From Micromonospora sp. KC723 (lineage in GTDB: Bacteria > Actinomycetota > Actinomycetes > Mycobacteriales > Micromonosporaceae): 64,000 bases of DNA. A program made the translations under genes and the position numbers. Under the pieces are notes generated by a model. The model was not told the DNA's origin. It made no database searches and was given only the letters and a program-made list of their open reading frames with translations. Location: assembly GCF_004348595.1 (NCBI RefSeq), contig NZ_SMKD01000007.1, positions 1 through 64,000 on the forward strand, in the 5' to 3' direction. Every line of letters begins with the position of its first letter. Within the stretch, counting starts at the first letter, position 1. This document shows, one piece after another, positions 15,936 through 24,144 of this stretch.

Positions 15936-17087
15936 ATGTCAGCACCCGTCAGCACCGTCTCCGACGCGATCCAGGCCGCCCTGGCCACCGTCAACGACCC
16001 GGAGATCCGCCGCCCGATCACCGAACTCGGCATGGTCCGCTCCGCCGTGGTCGGCGACGACGGCGTCGTCCGGGTCGAGCTGCTGCTCACCGTGGCCGGC
16101 TGCCCGCTGAAGGACAAGCTGCGCAGCGACATCACCGCCGCGGTGGGTGCCGTGGCCGGCGTGACGGGTGTCGAGATCGAGTTCGGCGTGATGAGCCCCG
16201 AGCAGCGCCAGGAACTCCAGACGAAGCTGCGCGGCGGCGGTGCCGCCGCCCAGGAGCCGGTGATCCCGTTCGCCCAGCCCGGCTCCCGCACCCGGGTGTA
16301 CGCGGTGGCCAGCGGCAAGGGCGGCGTCGGCAAGTCCAGCGTGACGGTGAACCTGGCCGCCGCGCTGGCCGCCCGGGGCCTCTCCGTCGGCGTGGTCGAC
16401 GCGGACATCTACGGCCACTCGGTACCCCGGATGCTCGGCGCGGACGGCAAACCCACCCGCGTCGAGGACATGATCATGCCGCCGCAGTCGCACGGCGTGA
16501 AGGTCATCTCGATCGGCATGTTCACCCCGGGGAACGCGGCCGTGGTGTGGCGCGGCCCGATGCTGCACCGGGCGCTGCAGCAGTTCCTCGGCGACGTCTA
16601 CTGGGGCGACCTGGACGTTCTTCTGCTGGACCTGCCCCCGGGCACCGGCGACATCGCCATCTCGGTGGCCCAACTGCTGCCCAACGCCGAGATCCTGGTG
16701 GTGACCACCCCGCAGGCCGCGGCGGCCGAGGTGGCCGAGCGGGCCGGCGCGATCGCCCTGCAGACCCACCAGCGGGTGGTCGGCGTCATCGAGAACATGG
16801 CCTGGCTGGAGCTGCCCGACGGCTCACGGATGGAGGTGTTCGGCTCCGGTGGCGGCCAGACGGTCGCCGACTCGCTGAGCCGGACGATCGGCGCGCAGGT
16901 GCCGCTGCTGGGGCAGATCCCCCTCGACACCCGGGTCCGGGAGGGCGGCGACGCCGGTACGCCGATCGTGCTGGCCGAGCCGGACGCCCCCGCCTCGAAG
17001 GCGCTGAGCCAGGTCGCCGACCGGCTCGCGGTGCGCCGGGAGTCGCTGCTGGGCAAGCCACTCGGCCTCAAGCCCGCCGGTCGCTGA
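15936..17087 (+). CDS. mrp: Mrp/ApbC-type iron-sulfur cluster carrier ATPase
   Basis: The 383-residue protein has an N-terminal DUF59/MIP18 domain (ALATVNDPEIRRPITELGM; Cys in TVAGCPLKDKL). A ParA/MinD-type deviant P-loop follows (AVASGKGGVGKSSVTVNLA, residues ~118-136) with DADIYGHSVPRMLG and LLLDLPPGTGD. The CxxC used for cluster binding in many Mrp proteins is not obvious, as in several actinobacterial members. It delivers Fe-S clusters to apo-proteins in the cytoplasm. Convergent with tatB across a hairpin terminator. The neighbourhood matches Rv1229c. Confidence 0.95.
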   Translation: MSAPVSTVSDAIQAALATVNDPEIRRPITELGMVRSAVVGDDGVVRVELLLTVAGCPLKDKLRSDITAAVGAVAGVTGVEIEFGVMSPEQRQELQTKLRGGGAAAQEPVIPFAQPGSRTRVYAVASGKGGVGKSSVTVNLAAALAARGLSVGVVDADIYGHSVPRMLGADGKPTRVEDMIMPPQSHGVKVISIGMFTPGNAAVVWRGPMLHRALQQFLGDVYWGDLDVLLLDLPPGTGDIAISVAQLLPNAEILVVTTPQAAAAEVAERAGAIALQTHQRVVGVIENMAWLELPDGSRMEVFGSGGGQTVADSLSRTIGAQVPLLGQIPLDTRVREGGDAGTPIVLAEPDAPASKALSQVADRLAVRRESLLGKPLGLKPAGR

Positions 17088-17111
17088 CCCGGCCGTTTCC
17101 AGGCCCGCCGG

Positions 17112-17141
17112 CCACCTGACCCGGCCGTCCGGGTCAGGTGG
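17112..17141. terminator. Bidirectional terminator between mrp and tatB
   Basis: A perfect 13-bp stem (CCACCTGACCCGG / CCGGGTCAGGTGG) with a CCGT loop. The right arm includes the tatB stop codon, so the hairpin serves both convergent genes. Confidence 0.8.
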
Positions 17142-17550
17142 CGTCGTCGTAGCTGCGGCGGGGGGCCGGTGCCGGCGCGTTGCCGGTGGCCGGACGGCCG
17201 GCGTCGGAGCGTACGTCGACGGCCTTCGCGACGTCCTTCAGCTCGTCGTGCACGCCGGTGACGTCTGCGCGGAGGTTGTCGTAGACCCCCTGCAACGGCT
17301 TGCGGATCGCCGCCTCGTCCTCCTCGCTGAGCAGGTGCTTACGGATGAACGCCTTCGGGTGCAGGTCCTCCAGCTGGATGTCGGTGCCCAGCTCGCGACT
17401 CAGGTCGCCGGTGGCGTTCTGGGCCATGGTGCGCAGGTTGCGCACCATCCGTAGACCGTCGTTGATCACGTTGGGCAGCCGGTCACCGAAGATCAGCAGC
17501 GCCAGGAGCAGCAGCGCACCGATCTCCCACCAGTTCAGGTTGTCGAGCAC
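17134..17550 (-). CDS. tatB: Twin-arginine translocase subunit TatB
   Basis: The 138-residue protein has the TatB plan. A short N-terminus with Trp-Glu (NWWEIGALLLLALLIFGDRLP, shown as NWWEIGALLLLALL then IFGDRLP) forms the membrane helix and hinge. An amphipathic helix (VINDGLRMVRNLRTMAQNA) and a charged, Pro-rich tail follow. TatB captures twin-arginine precursors with TatC. Starts at GTG 17550. Lies 73 nt downstream of htrA on the same strand, as in Rv1223-Rv1224. Confidence 0.9.
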   Translation of the reverse strand: MLDNLNWWEIGALLLLALLIFGDRLPNVINDGLRMVRNLRTMAQNATGDLSRELGTDIQLEDLHPKAFIRKHLLSEEDEAAIRKPLQGVYDNLRADVTGVHDELKDVAKAVDVRSDAGRPATGNAPAPAPRRSYDDAT

Positions 17551-17623
17551 TGCTGGGCCTCCTCGTCGGCGTCAGGGCAAGACTACGCACGCCGAACGGC
17601 TGCCCGGGAGGGGGTGACCGTCC

Positions 17624-18955
17624 TCACTTGGCATCTGCGGCGAGCGTCACGGACGCGTTCTGTCGGCTCGCGCCCCGCCGGTACTCCACCGTCACCACCG
17701 ACCCGGGAGCGAACTTGCGCACCAGGGCGATCAGGTCGGTCGGCTCGGTCATCGGCCGGCCGTTCAACCGCAGGATCACGTCCCCGGCCCTGAGGCCCGC
17801 GCCGGCCGCCGGGCCGGACGGCTCCACCGCCGCCAGCCGTACACCCGCGCCGCCGGTGGCCGACCCCGCGCCGCCGACCTGGGCCCCGATCACCGTACGG
17901 CGAGCCTTGCCCGTGCCGATGATGTCCTGGGTGATCCGCTTGGCCTGGTTGATCGGAATGGCGAAGGCAAGCCCGATGTTCCCCGCCTCCTGTCCCTCGG
18001 CGACCAGTGACTTGATCGTGGAGTTCACCCCGATCACCCGACCGGCCGAGTCGACCAGCGGGCCGCCGGAGTTGCCGTGGTTGACCGCCGCGTCGGTCTG
18101 GATCGCCGCGTAGTAGCGCACCGGGCCACCCGGCTCCCCGGCCTGCATGGTGCGGTCGAGGGCGCTGACGATGCCGGCGGTGACCGTGTTGGCCAGCGAC
18201 AGCGGCGAGCCGATGGCGAGCACCGGGTCACCCACGGCGAGGGCGTCGGAGTCGCCGAACTCGATCGGGCGCAGCCCGGTGCGGCTCACCTTGATCACGG
18301 CGATGTCCGACTCCGGGTCCTGGCCGACCACGCGGGCCGGTGCCGTGCTGCCGTCGTTGAAGATCACGCTGGCGTGGCCGCCGCCGCTCCCGACCACGTG
18401 GTCGTTGGTGATCACGTGCCCGTCCGCGCTGACGATGAAGCCGGAGCCCTCACTCACCCCGCCCAGAGTCGCCACCCGGACGGTCACCACGCTGGGCAGG
18501 ACCTTCTCCGCGACCCCGGCCAGCGACTCGGGGCGACGCTGGGCCAGCCCGGGGGCATCGGCGGGCCGGGCGCCGAGGGTCACCCCACCGGCCCCGCCGC
18601 GCACCGCGAAGGCGTACCCGAGAGCACCGCCGAGCGCCCCCGCGAGCAGTGCGGTGACCAGCGGGATCAGCAACAGTTGGCGCAGCCCCGGTCGGCCCGG
18701 CGCGTCCGGGTCGCTGACCGGCTCGGGCGTCGCACCGGCCGCCGGCGCGGTCGGCAGCACCACGGCGGCGGGCGCGTACGGGTCGCGCCACGGATCGGCG
18801 AGCGCGTCGGACCACCACGGTGACGCCGTGCCGCCCCCGGCGCCGTGCGTCGTCGGCGGCCCTGCCGGCGGCGTTCCCGTCGGCTGTCCCACCGGCGCAG
18901 GCTTGCTGCCGGGCTGGCGCCAGTCCCAGCCGTCGGTCACGTCGGTGCCTCCCAC
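17624..18955 (-). CDS. htrA: HtrA/DegP-type membrane-anchored serine protease with PDZ domain
   Basis: The 443-residue protein has a Pro/Gly-rich cytoplasmic head (~1-90) and one membrane helix (LLLIPLVTALLAGALGGALGY, residues ~92-112, here cut as LLLIPLVTALL and AGALGGALGY). A trypsin-like domain carries the triad His (VITNDHVVG), Asp (DIAVIKVS) and Ser (HGNSGGPLVD). A C-terminal PDZ domain begins around RLAAVEPSGPAAGAGLRAGD. It degrades or refolds damaged extracytoplasmic proteins. The start GTG 18955 has no strong ribosome-binding site. In M. tuberculosis the homologue follows sigE and rseA, which are absent from the 213 bp upstream here. Confidence 0.93.
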   Translation of the reverse strand: MGGTDVTDGWDWRQPGSKPAPVGQPTGTPPAGPPTTHGAGGGTASPWWSDALADPWRDPYAPAAVVLPTAPAAGATPEPVSDPDAPGRPGLRQLLLIPLVTALLAGALGGALGYAFAVRGGAGGVTLGARPADAPGLAQRRPESLAGVAEKVLPSVVTVRVATLGGVSEGSGFIVSADGHVITNDHVVGSGGGHASVIFNDGSTAPARVVGQDPESDIAVIKVSRTGLRPIEFGDSDALAVGDPVLAIGSPLSLANTVTAGIVSALDRTMQAGEPGGPVRYYAAIQTDAAVNHGNSGGPLVDSAGRVIGVNSTIKSLVAEGQEAGNIGLAFAIPINQAKRITQDIIGTGKARRTVIGAQVGGAGSATGGAGVRLAAVEPSGPAAGAGLRAGDVILRLNGRPMTEPTDLIALVRKFAPGSVVTVEYRRGASRQNASVTLAADAK

Positions 18956-19112
18956 TCCGTCCCCGGATCCCCCGTCCGGGGCGGCGCGACGGCCGGCACA
19001 CCACGGGGGACACCGCTTCCAGGATTACACGGATGGGCCGGGATCGAGCCGGCTCCGGCGGTCGTGATCGTCATCGCCGGACGGGGCGGCTGCGCCGCGC
19101 CGGTCTCGCCTC

Positions 19113-19118
19113 TAGGCT
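19113..19118 (+). promoter_or_regulatory. -10 box for the O-methyltransferase gene
   Basis: TAGGCT would start transcription near 19125, giving a leader of about 45 nt that contains GGAGG at 19158-19162. Confidence 0.45.
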
Positions 19119-19168
19119 CACAGTGCCAACCCGCCCCTCGCACCACTCCCGCCGCCCGGAGGTGTCCC

Positions 19169-19819
19169 ATCGCCACGGTCGCCAGTTCCGGCACCCCGAC
19201 GGCGCAGACGTTGCAGTTCGCCGAGTCGTACGTCGGTGAGGACCTCGTACTGCGGACCGCCCGCGCCCTCGCCCGTGAGGTGGGCCTCGACGCGGTGACC
19301 CCGGGGGCCGGGGCCGCGCTGCGTCTGCTCGCCGCCGCCGGCAACGCCCGGGCGGTGGTGGAGATCGGCACCGGCACCGGGGTCAGCGGGGTCTGGTTGC
19401 TGCGCGGGATGCGGGCCGACGGGGTGCTCACCACCATCGACGTGGAGGTCGAACACCAGCGGATCGCCCGACGCATCTTCGTCGAGGCCGGCTTCCCGTC
19501 GGGGCGTACCCGGATCATCACCGGCCGGGCGCTGGACGTGCTGCCCCGCCTCGCCGACGGCGCGTACGACCTGGTCTTCGTCGACACCGAGGCGACCGGC
19601 TTCGCCGCGTACGTGGATGCCGCGCTGCGGCTGCTGCGCCCCGGCGGGGTGCTCGCCCTCAACGGCGCCCTGGCCAACGGGCGCATCGGTGACCCGGCCG
19701 CCCGGGACGCCGAGACGGTCACCGTCCGGGAGACGGTGAAGGCGATCAGGGAGTCCGAGCACTGGACGCCGGCGTTGCTGCCGGTCGGGCACGGTCTGCT
19801 GGTCGCGGTGAAGTGCTGA
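19169..19819 (+). CDS. Class I SAM-dependent O-methyltransferase (Rv1220c-like)
   Basis: The product is a family-3 O-methyltransferase. QTLQFAESYVGEDLVLRTA is the N-terminal helix and AVTPGAGAALRLLAAA the helix before motif I. VVEIGTGTGVSGVWLL binds SAM, LTTIDVEVEHQRIARR is motif II, and YDLVFVDTEATGFAAYVDAALRLLRPGG (two parts: YDLVFVDTEATGF and DAALRLLRPGG) covers the post-motif II region. No ATG or GTG lies in the right place. A GGAGG at 19158 is followed after 6 nt by in-frame ATC at 19169, and the next standard start is TTG 19211, inside the conserved helix. Either ATC initiates or a base change hides the start. An upstream in-frame GTG at 19064 lies before the promoter. Confidence 0.8.
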   Translation: MATVASSGTPTAQTLQFAESYVGEDLVLRTARALAREVGLDAVTPGAGAALRLLAAAGNARAVVEIGTGTGVSGVWLLRGMRADGVLTTIDVEVEHQRIARRIFVEAGFPSGRTRIITGRALDVLPRLADGAYDLVFVDTEATGFAAYVDAALRLLRPGGVLALNGALANGRIGDPAARDAETVTVRETVKAIRESEHWTPALLPVGHGLLVAVKC

Positions 19820-19862
19820 CCGCTCGCCGACCGGCCTGCGGCGGCCGGGCGGCGGCGGCCGG

Positions 19863-21335
19863 TCAACGCAGCGTCGCCAGCCAGCGCAACAGCCCGCGTA
19901 CGCCCCAACCGGTCGCACCCCGGGTCAGCTCGGCGTCGTCGCTGTCGGCCCAGGAGGGCGCGGACATGTCGATGTGCAGCCAGCGGTTCCGCAGGTCGCC
20001 GGTGAACTCGCGGAGGAACAGCGCGGCGGTGATCGAGCCCGCGCCGGCGTCCGGCGAGCTGTGCAGGTCGGCCAGGTCGCTGCCGAGGTGCTCGACGTAG
20101 TCGGCGGGCAGCGGCATCCGCCAGGCCGCCTCACCGGCGTCCTCGATCGCGGCCAGCAGATCGGCGGCGAGTTGGTCGTTGTCGCTGTAGAGCGCGCCGT
20201 GCCGCTTGCCGAGCGCGACCGCGTTGGCACCGGTCAGGGTGGCCAGGTCGATCAACAGGTCCGGCGCGAGCTCGCGGACCGCGTACGCCATCGCGTCGGC
20301 GAGCACCAGCCGACCCTCCGCGTCGGAGTTGGTGGTCTCGCTGGTCAGGCCGCCGTAGTGGCGGACGATGTCGCCGGGACGGAACGCGGAGCCGCTGACC
20401 ATGTTCTCGGCCAGCGGGGTGAGGGTGGTGACCCGGACCGGCAGGCGCAGCGCCGCCGCGCCGAGGGTCGCCGCGACCACGGCGGCGGCGCCGGCCATGT
20501 CCTTGCGCATCAGCTTCATCGCCGGCAGGGGCTTGATGGAGATGCCGCCGGTGTCGAAGGTGATCCCCTTGCCGACGAGCACCACGTGGGTTCGGGCCTC
20601 GGCGGGTCGCCAGTCCAGTTCGAGGAGGCGGGGACCACTGGCCGAGCCGCCCCCGACAGCCAGGATGCCGCCGAAGCCCTCGGCGGCCAGTTCCTCCGGG
20701 CCGCGTACCCGCAGGCGCAGGTCGGGAAGGTCGGCGGCGGCCTCGACCTGGGCGACGAACCACTGCGGGTTCTTCACCGACGAGGGAGCGTTGGTGAGGT
20801 CCCGGGCGAATCGGGTCATCCGGGCGGTGGTCTCCGCGACGGCGACCGCCTCGCGGTGGGCCTGTGGGTCGGCGACCAGCAGTTCCACTCCGGCCAGTGC
20901 GGGCGTCTCGGCGGCGTCGGTCATCCGGAACCGGTACGCGGCGAGCTGGAGCCCCTCGACGAGGGCACGGACCGCGTCGCTGTCGATGTCGGTCGGGAGA
21001 GCGACAGTGACGTGCGTCTCATCCTTGGCGGCGCGGGCGAGGGCCGCCCCGGCGGTCCGCCAACTCCTGCCGGTGCCGTCGCCGACGCCGAGCAGCAGCA
21101 GCCGTTGCGGGTTGCCGGCGGGGCGCAGATGGGCGAAGGTCTCGCCGGCCCGGCCGGCGAGCCGGGTGGCGGGCAGCAGGGCGGTCGCCTCCGCGGGAAC
21201 CTCGTCGGGCAGGGCAACTCCGGTCGCAACCAGCGTCGCCGGGGCCCTGCCCCCGTCGGTGGCGGCACCGGCGCGGACAGGCAGGACGAGAGTGTCCAGC
21301 CGGTCGGGGCCGGCTGTCAGACGGATGGCGAGCAC
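19863..21335 (-). CDS. pepA: Leucyl aminopeptidase (M17, PepA)
   Basis: The 490-residue protein has the variable N-terminal domain and the M17 catalytic domain. The metal and catalytic residues are visible: Lys/Asp in VLVGKGITFDTGGISIKP (as VGKGITFDTGG), the second Lys/Asp in MKLMRKDMAGAAA, and the signature NSDAEGRLVLADAM, where the family usually has NTDAEGRL. It removes N-terminal residues from peptides with two metal ions, forming hexamers. GTG 21335 has GGAGG about 10 nt upstream. Length is normal. Confidence 0.95.
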   Translation of the reverse strand: MLAIRLTAGPDRLDTLVLPVRAGAATDGGRAPATLVATGVALPDEVPAEATALLPATRLAGRAGETFAHLRPAGNPQRLLLLGVGDGTGRSWRTAGAALARAAKDETHVTVALPTDIDSDAVRALVEGLQLAAYRFRMTDAAETPALAGVELLVADPQAHREAVAVAETTARMTRFARDLTNAPSSVKNPQWFVAQVEAAADLPDLRLRVRGPEELAAEGFGGILAVGGGSASGPRLLELDWRPAEARTHVVLVGKGITFDTGGISIKPLPAMKLMRKDMAGAAAVVAATLGAAALRLPVRVTTLTPLAENMVSGSAFRPGDIVRHYGGLTSETTNSDAEGRLVLADAMAYAVRELAPDLLIDLATLTGANAVALGKRHGALYSDNDQLAADLLAAIEDAGEAAWRMPLPADYVEHLGSDLADLHSSPDAGAGSITAALFLREFTGDLRNRWLHIDMSAPSWADSDDAELTRGATGWGVRGLLRWLATLR

Positions 21336-21401
21336 GCTGGGCCGTACCTCCGGAGATGATCGTGGCGCGGGGCCGGACCGCCCCCGCGTGCGGGATGTGA
21401 A

Positions 21402-21438
21402 GACCCTGAGCCACCGGAGACTCCGGTGGCTCAGGGTC
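21402..21438. terminator. Perfect 37-nt palindrome, terminator of the DUF3117 gene
   Basis: An 18-bp perfect inverted repeat (GACCCTGAGCCACCGGAG with its exact complement) around a single central A, so as RNA it forms a stem of about 16 bp with a 5-nt loop. It lies downstream of the DUF3117 gene and upstream of pepA on the minus strand, so it should end the DUF3117 transcript. There is no U-tract. Confidence 0.75.
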
Positions 21439-21480
21439 ACGACGAACCATCCGCGCGGCGCCGCGCGGATCGTCGATCGG

Positions 21481-21648
21481 TCAGCCGGCGGCCGCCTTCA
21501 GCGCGTCACCGAGCGCGTTGGCCTCGTCGGGAGTCATCTCGACGACGAGCCGGCCACCACCCTCCAGCGGGACCCGCATGACGATGCCCCGGCCCTCCTT
21601 GGTGACTTCCAGCGGACCGTCGCCCGTCCGCGGCTTCATCGCCGCCAT
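21481..21648 (-). CDS. DUF3117 small conserved protein
   Basis: A 55-residue protein matching DUF3117 (Rv1211 type): MAAMKPRTGDGPLEVTKEGR, then GIVMRVPLEGGGRLVVE, then MTPDEANALGDALKAA. It is highly conserved across actinobacteria and of unknown function. ATG 21648 has GGGGAG 6 nt upstream. It is monocistronic by context, with a strong hairpin behind it and a divergent PaaX gene in front. Confidence 0.9.
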   Translation of the reverse strand: MAAMKPRTGDGPLEVTKEGRGIVMRVPLEGGGRLVVEMTPDEANALGDALKAAAG

Positions 21649-21838
21649 GTTGTCTCCCCTCAGACCTACACCAGGGTCGGTGGGTTGCCCCACAGCCACT
21701 TCGCCATGACCACCCGCAAGGCACACGGGGGTGTCGACCAACGATTTTCCCTGATGAACACCGCCGGACCCAAACCGAAGCAGCATTGATGTAACAGTAC
21801 CTAGCTTATCCTGGGTAGGCCTGTCACAATGTGCGGTC

Positions 21839-22657
21839 ATGCAGGCACGGTCGGCACTCTTCGACCTGTACGGCGACCACCTCCGGCCGAGAGGTGGCCG
21901 CGCACCGGTCGCCGCCCTGGTCAAGTTGCTCGCGCCGCTGGGGATCGCGCCCCCGGCCGTGCGCACGGCGGTCTCCCGGATGGTCCGCCAGGGGTGGCTG
22001 GATCCGCTCCGCCTGACCTCCGGGCCCGGATATTCGATCACACCCAAGGCCGCCCGGCGACTCGACGAGGCGGCCGCCCGGATCTACCGCACCGGACGGG
22101 TCACCTGGGACGGCCGGTTCGACCTGTTGGTGCTCCGCACCCCGCCGTCCCGGCGGGACCGGCAGCGGCTCGCGGCCCACCTCAGCTTCCTCGGCTACGG
22201 CGCCCTCGACGAGCACACCTGGGTGGCCACCCGGGCCAGCGACGACGTCGACCTCCTTCTGGAGGAAGCCGGCGTGCGCTACGAGCGGTTCACCGCGGCG
22301 CACGCCGCCGGCACGCCGGGGGCGATGGGGGTGGTCCGGCGGGCCTGGGACCTCACCGAGATCGGGCACGCGTACGAACGGTTCGTCGCCGAGCAGCGCC
22401 CGCTGCTGGCCGGGGTGACCGTGCGCAGCAGTGACGAGGAGGCGTACGCGGCCCGGTTCCGGCTCGTGCACGCGTGGCGTACCTTCCTGTTCCGGGACCC
22501 GCAGCTGCCGCCGGCGCTGCTCCCGGAGCGCTGGCCCGGCATCGCCGCGGCCAGCTTCTTCGACCGGCACGCGGCCCGCCTGCGGCCGGCTGCCGACCGG
22601 TACGTCGAGCAGTGCCTCGACGCCAGCAACCGCACCGCCCGACAGAAGGGTCGTTGA
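21839..22657 (+). CDS. PaaX-family transcriptional regulator
   Basis: The 272-residue protein shows the PaaX plan. The N-terminal winged helix reads ALFDLYGDHLRPRGG, ALVKLLAPLGIAPPAVRTAVSRMVRQGWL (landmark APPAVRTAVSRMVRQGWL) and YSITPKAARRL. The ferredoxin-like middle carries WDGRFDLLVL and HLSFLGYGALDEHTWVA, and the C-terminal helical domain ends LVHAWRTFLFRDPQLPPALL. PaaX proteins repress phenylacetate-type degradation genes and respond to the aryl-CoA. The adjacent enoyl-CoA hydratase starts 4 nt after the stop. ATG 21839 has no ribosome-binding site; CAATGT 6 nt upstream would make it leaderless. Confidence 0.88.
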   Translation: MQARSALFDLYGDHLRPRGGRAPVAALVKLLAPLGIAPPAVRTAVSRMVRQGWLDPLRLTSGPGYSITPKAARRLDEAAARIYRTGRVTWDGRFDLLVLRTPPSRRDRQRLAAHLSFLGYGALDEHTWVATRASDDVDLLLEEAGVRYERFTAAHAAGTPGAMGVVRRAWDLTEIGHAYERFVAEQRPLLAGVTVRSSDEEAYAARFRLVHAWRTFLFRDPQLPPALLPERWPGIAAASFFDRHAARLRPAADRYVEQCLDASNRTARQKGR

Positions 22658-22661
22658 GAAC

Positions 22662-23453
22662 GTGACCGAGCCGCTGCTCGTCGACCGCACCGATGCCGTG
22701 GTCACCCTGACGCTGAACCGCCCCGCCGCGATGAACTCGCTGGACGTGGCGCTCAAGGAGGCGCTCCGGGACACCCTGGCCGAGCTGGAGGCCGACCGTT
22801 CCTGCCGGGCGGTGGTGCTGGCCGGGGCGGGCGGACAGTTCAGCGCCGGGCAGGATCTCCGCGAGCACGTGCAGGCCCTCCGGTCGACCGGCGCGAACCC
22901 GTTGGACACGGTGCGGGCGCACTACAACCCGATCGCCGCCCGGTTGGCCAACCTGCCCAAGCCGGTCGTGGCCGCGGTCCGCGGGATGGCCGCCGGTGCG
23001 GGCGCCTCGCTGACGTTCCTGGCCGACTTCCGGATCGGCGGGCCGAGGACGAGGTTCCTGATGGCGTTCGCCGGGGTGGGCCTGGCGGCGGACACCGGCG
23101 CGTCCTGGACGCTGCCCCGGCTGGTCGGCCACGCCAAGGCCGTGGAGATGCTGATGCTCGCCGAGCCGGTGAGCGCCGAGGAGGCGTTTCGGCTGGGCCT
23201 GCTCACCCGGCTGGTCGACGACGACGAGGCGGTGCTGCCGACCGCGCAGGAGTTCGCGGCCCGGCTGGCCGCCGGCCCGACCGTGGCGTACGGGGCGATC
23301 AAGCGGCAACTCTCCATCGCCGACGCGGGCACCCTGGCCGACGCCCTGGCCGCCGAGGCCCAGGCGCAGGCGATCTGCGGCGCGACGGCCGACCACCGTC
23401 GCGCCACCGAGGCGTTCGTCGACAAGCGCCAGCCCACCTTCGGGGGCCACTGA
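22662..23453 (+). CDS. Enoyl-CoA hydratase/isomerase (PaaG-like)
   Basis: A 263-residue crotonase-fold protein. TLTLNRPAAMNSLD is the N-terminal motif. The first oxyanion loop is AGAGGQFSAGQDLREH and the second is VRGMAAGAGASLTFLADFRIGG (as VRGMAAGAGASLTFLADF). An acidic residue sits in LAADTGASWTLPRLVG, typical of PaaG-type isomerases. It probably acts on ring-opened phenylacetyl-CoA or similar acyl-CoAs. GTG 22662 is 4 nt behind paaX-like gene, so the pair is an operon. No other paa genes are present. Confidence 0.9.
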   Translation: MTEPLLVDRTDAVVTLTLNRPAAMNSLDVALKEALRDTLAELEADRSCRAVVLAGAGGQFSAGQDLREHVQALRSTGANPLDTVRAHYNPIAARLANLPKPVVAAVRGMAAGAGASLTFLADFRIGGPRTRFLMAFAGVGLAADTGASWTLPRLVGHAKAVEMLMLAEPVSAEEAFRLGLLTRLVDDDEAVLPTAQEFAARLAAGPTVAYGAIKRQLSIADAGTLADALAAEAQAQAICGATADHRRATEAFVDKRQPTFGGH

Positions 23454-23556
23454 GCCCGGGGCGGCCTGACCGGAAGGATCGCGTGCTCGCCGCAGCATGG
23501 CGACGCATGCGCGCACACCGGGGTGATCACGGACCGTCACCAGGGCGGTGCCCCCG

Positions 23557-24144
23557 CTAGTCGTCCTCCTCCGGATCCTGGTTGGCCTCGGCGCCCAGCA
23601 CGAACGCCTGCATGGCCAGCTCGTCGCCGAAGGGCGACACGAACGTGGGCAGCTCGCCCGGCCCCAGCTCCTGCACGTACGACCAGAACAGCCGCACCGC
23701 CTCGGCCTGGGTGTCCGCCTCGATGGGCAGGTCCAGGCTGACCAGCCAGGTACGGCGGGGTGTCGGTGGGCCGAGCCGGTCGGCCAGTTGCCCGAACACG
23801 ACCGGGTCGAGCGGGCTGACCGGGCCGGTGATCTCCACCTGCTCGGCCGGAACCGGCTCGTCGAAGGCCCGCCGGGTGTACGCCACCAGCAGACCCTCAC
23901 CGGACCGGGTGACCCGGCCCAGGGCCACCAGCCGGGGCGGCGAGTCCGCCAGCACGGCCACCGGGTCGCCGGGGTGCGGGCTGCGCCCCGGCGGGCCGGC
24001 GGGCAACTCCAGGGAGTCGTGGTGGACGAGGCGCTCGGCGTCGAGGCGCCCCGGCGGGAGGAGCACCGCCCAGGCGCCCTCACCCCGCCCGGTGCCTCCG
24101 CCGCCGTCGGTCGCGCCGCTGGCGCGGTGGTCGGTCGCGGTCAT
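23557..24144 (-). CDS. Conserved hypothetical protein
   Basis: A 195-residue protein of unrecognised family. The N-terminus is Gly-rich, and the rest alternates strands and loops (WAVLLPPGRLDAERLVHHDS, PHPGDPVAVLAD, LLVAYTRRAFDEPVPAE), ending in an acidic tail (PEEDD). ATG 24144 overlaps the tag stop (ATGA), so it is translationally coupled to the DNA-repair gene. The coupling and GC3 pattern support it as real. Confidence 0.6.
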   Translation of the reverse strand: MTATDHRASGATDGGGGTGRGEGAWAVLLPPGRLDAERLVHHDSLELPAGPPGRSPHPGDPVAVLADSPPRLVALGRVTRSGEGLLVAYTRRAFDEPVPAEQVEITGPVSPLDPVVFGQLADRLGPPTPRRTWLVSLDLPIEADTQAEAVRLFWSYVQELGPGELPTFVSPFGDELAMQAFVLGAEANQDPEEDD

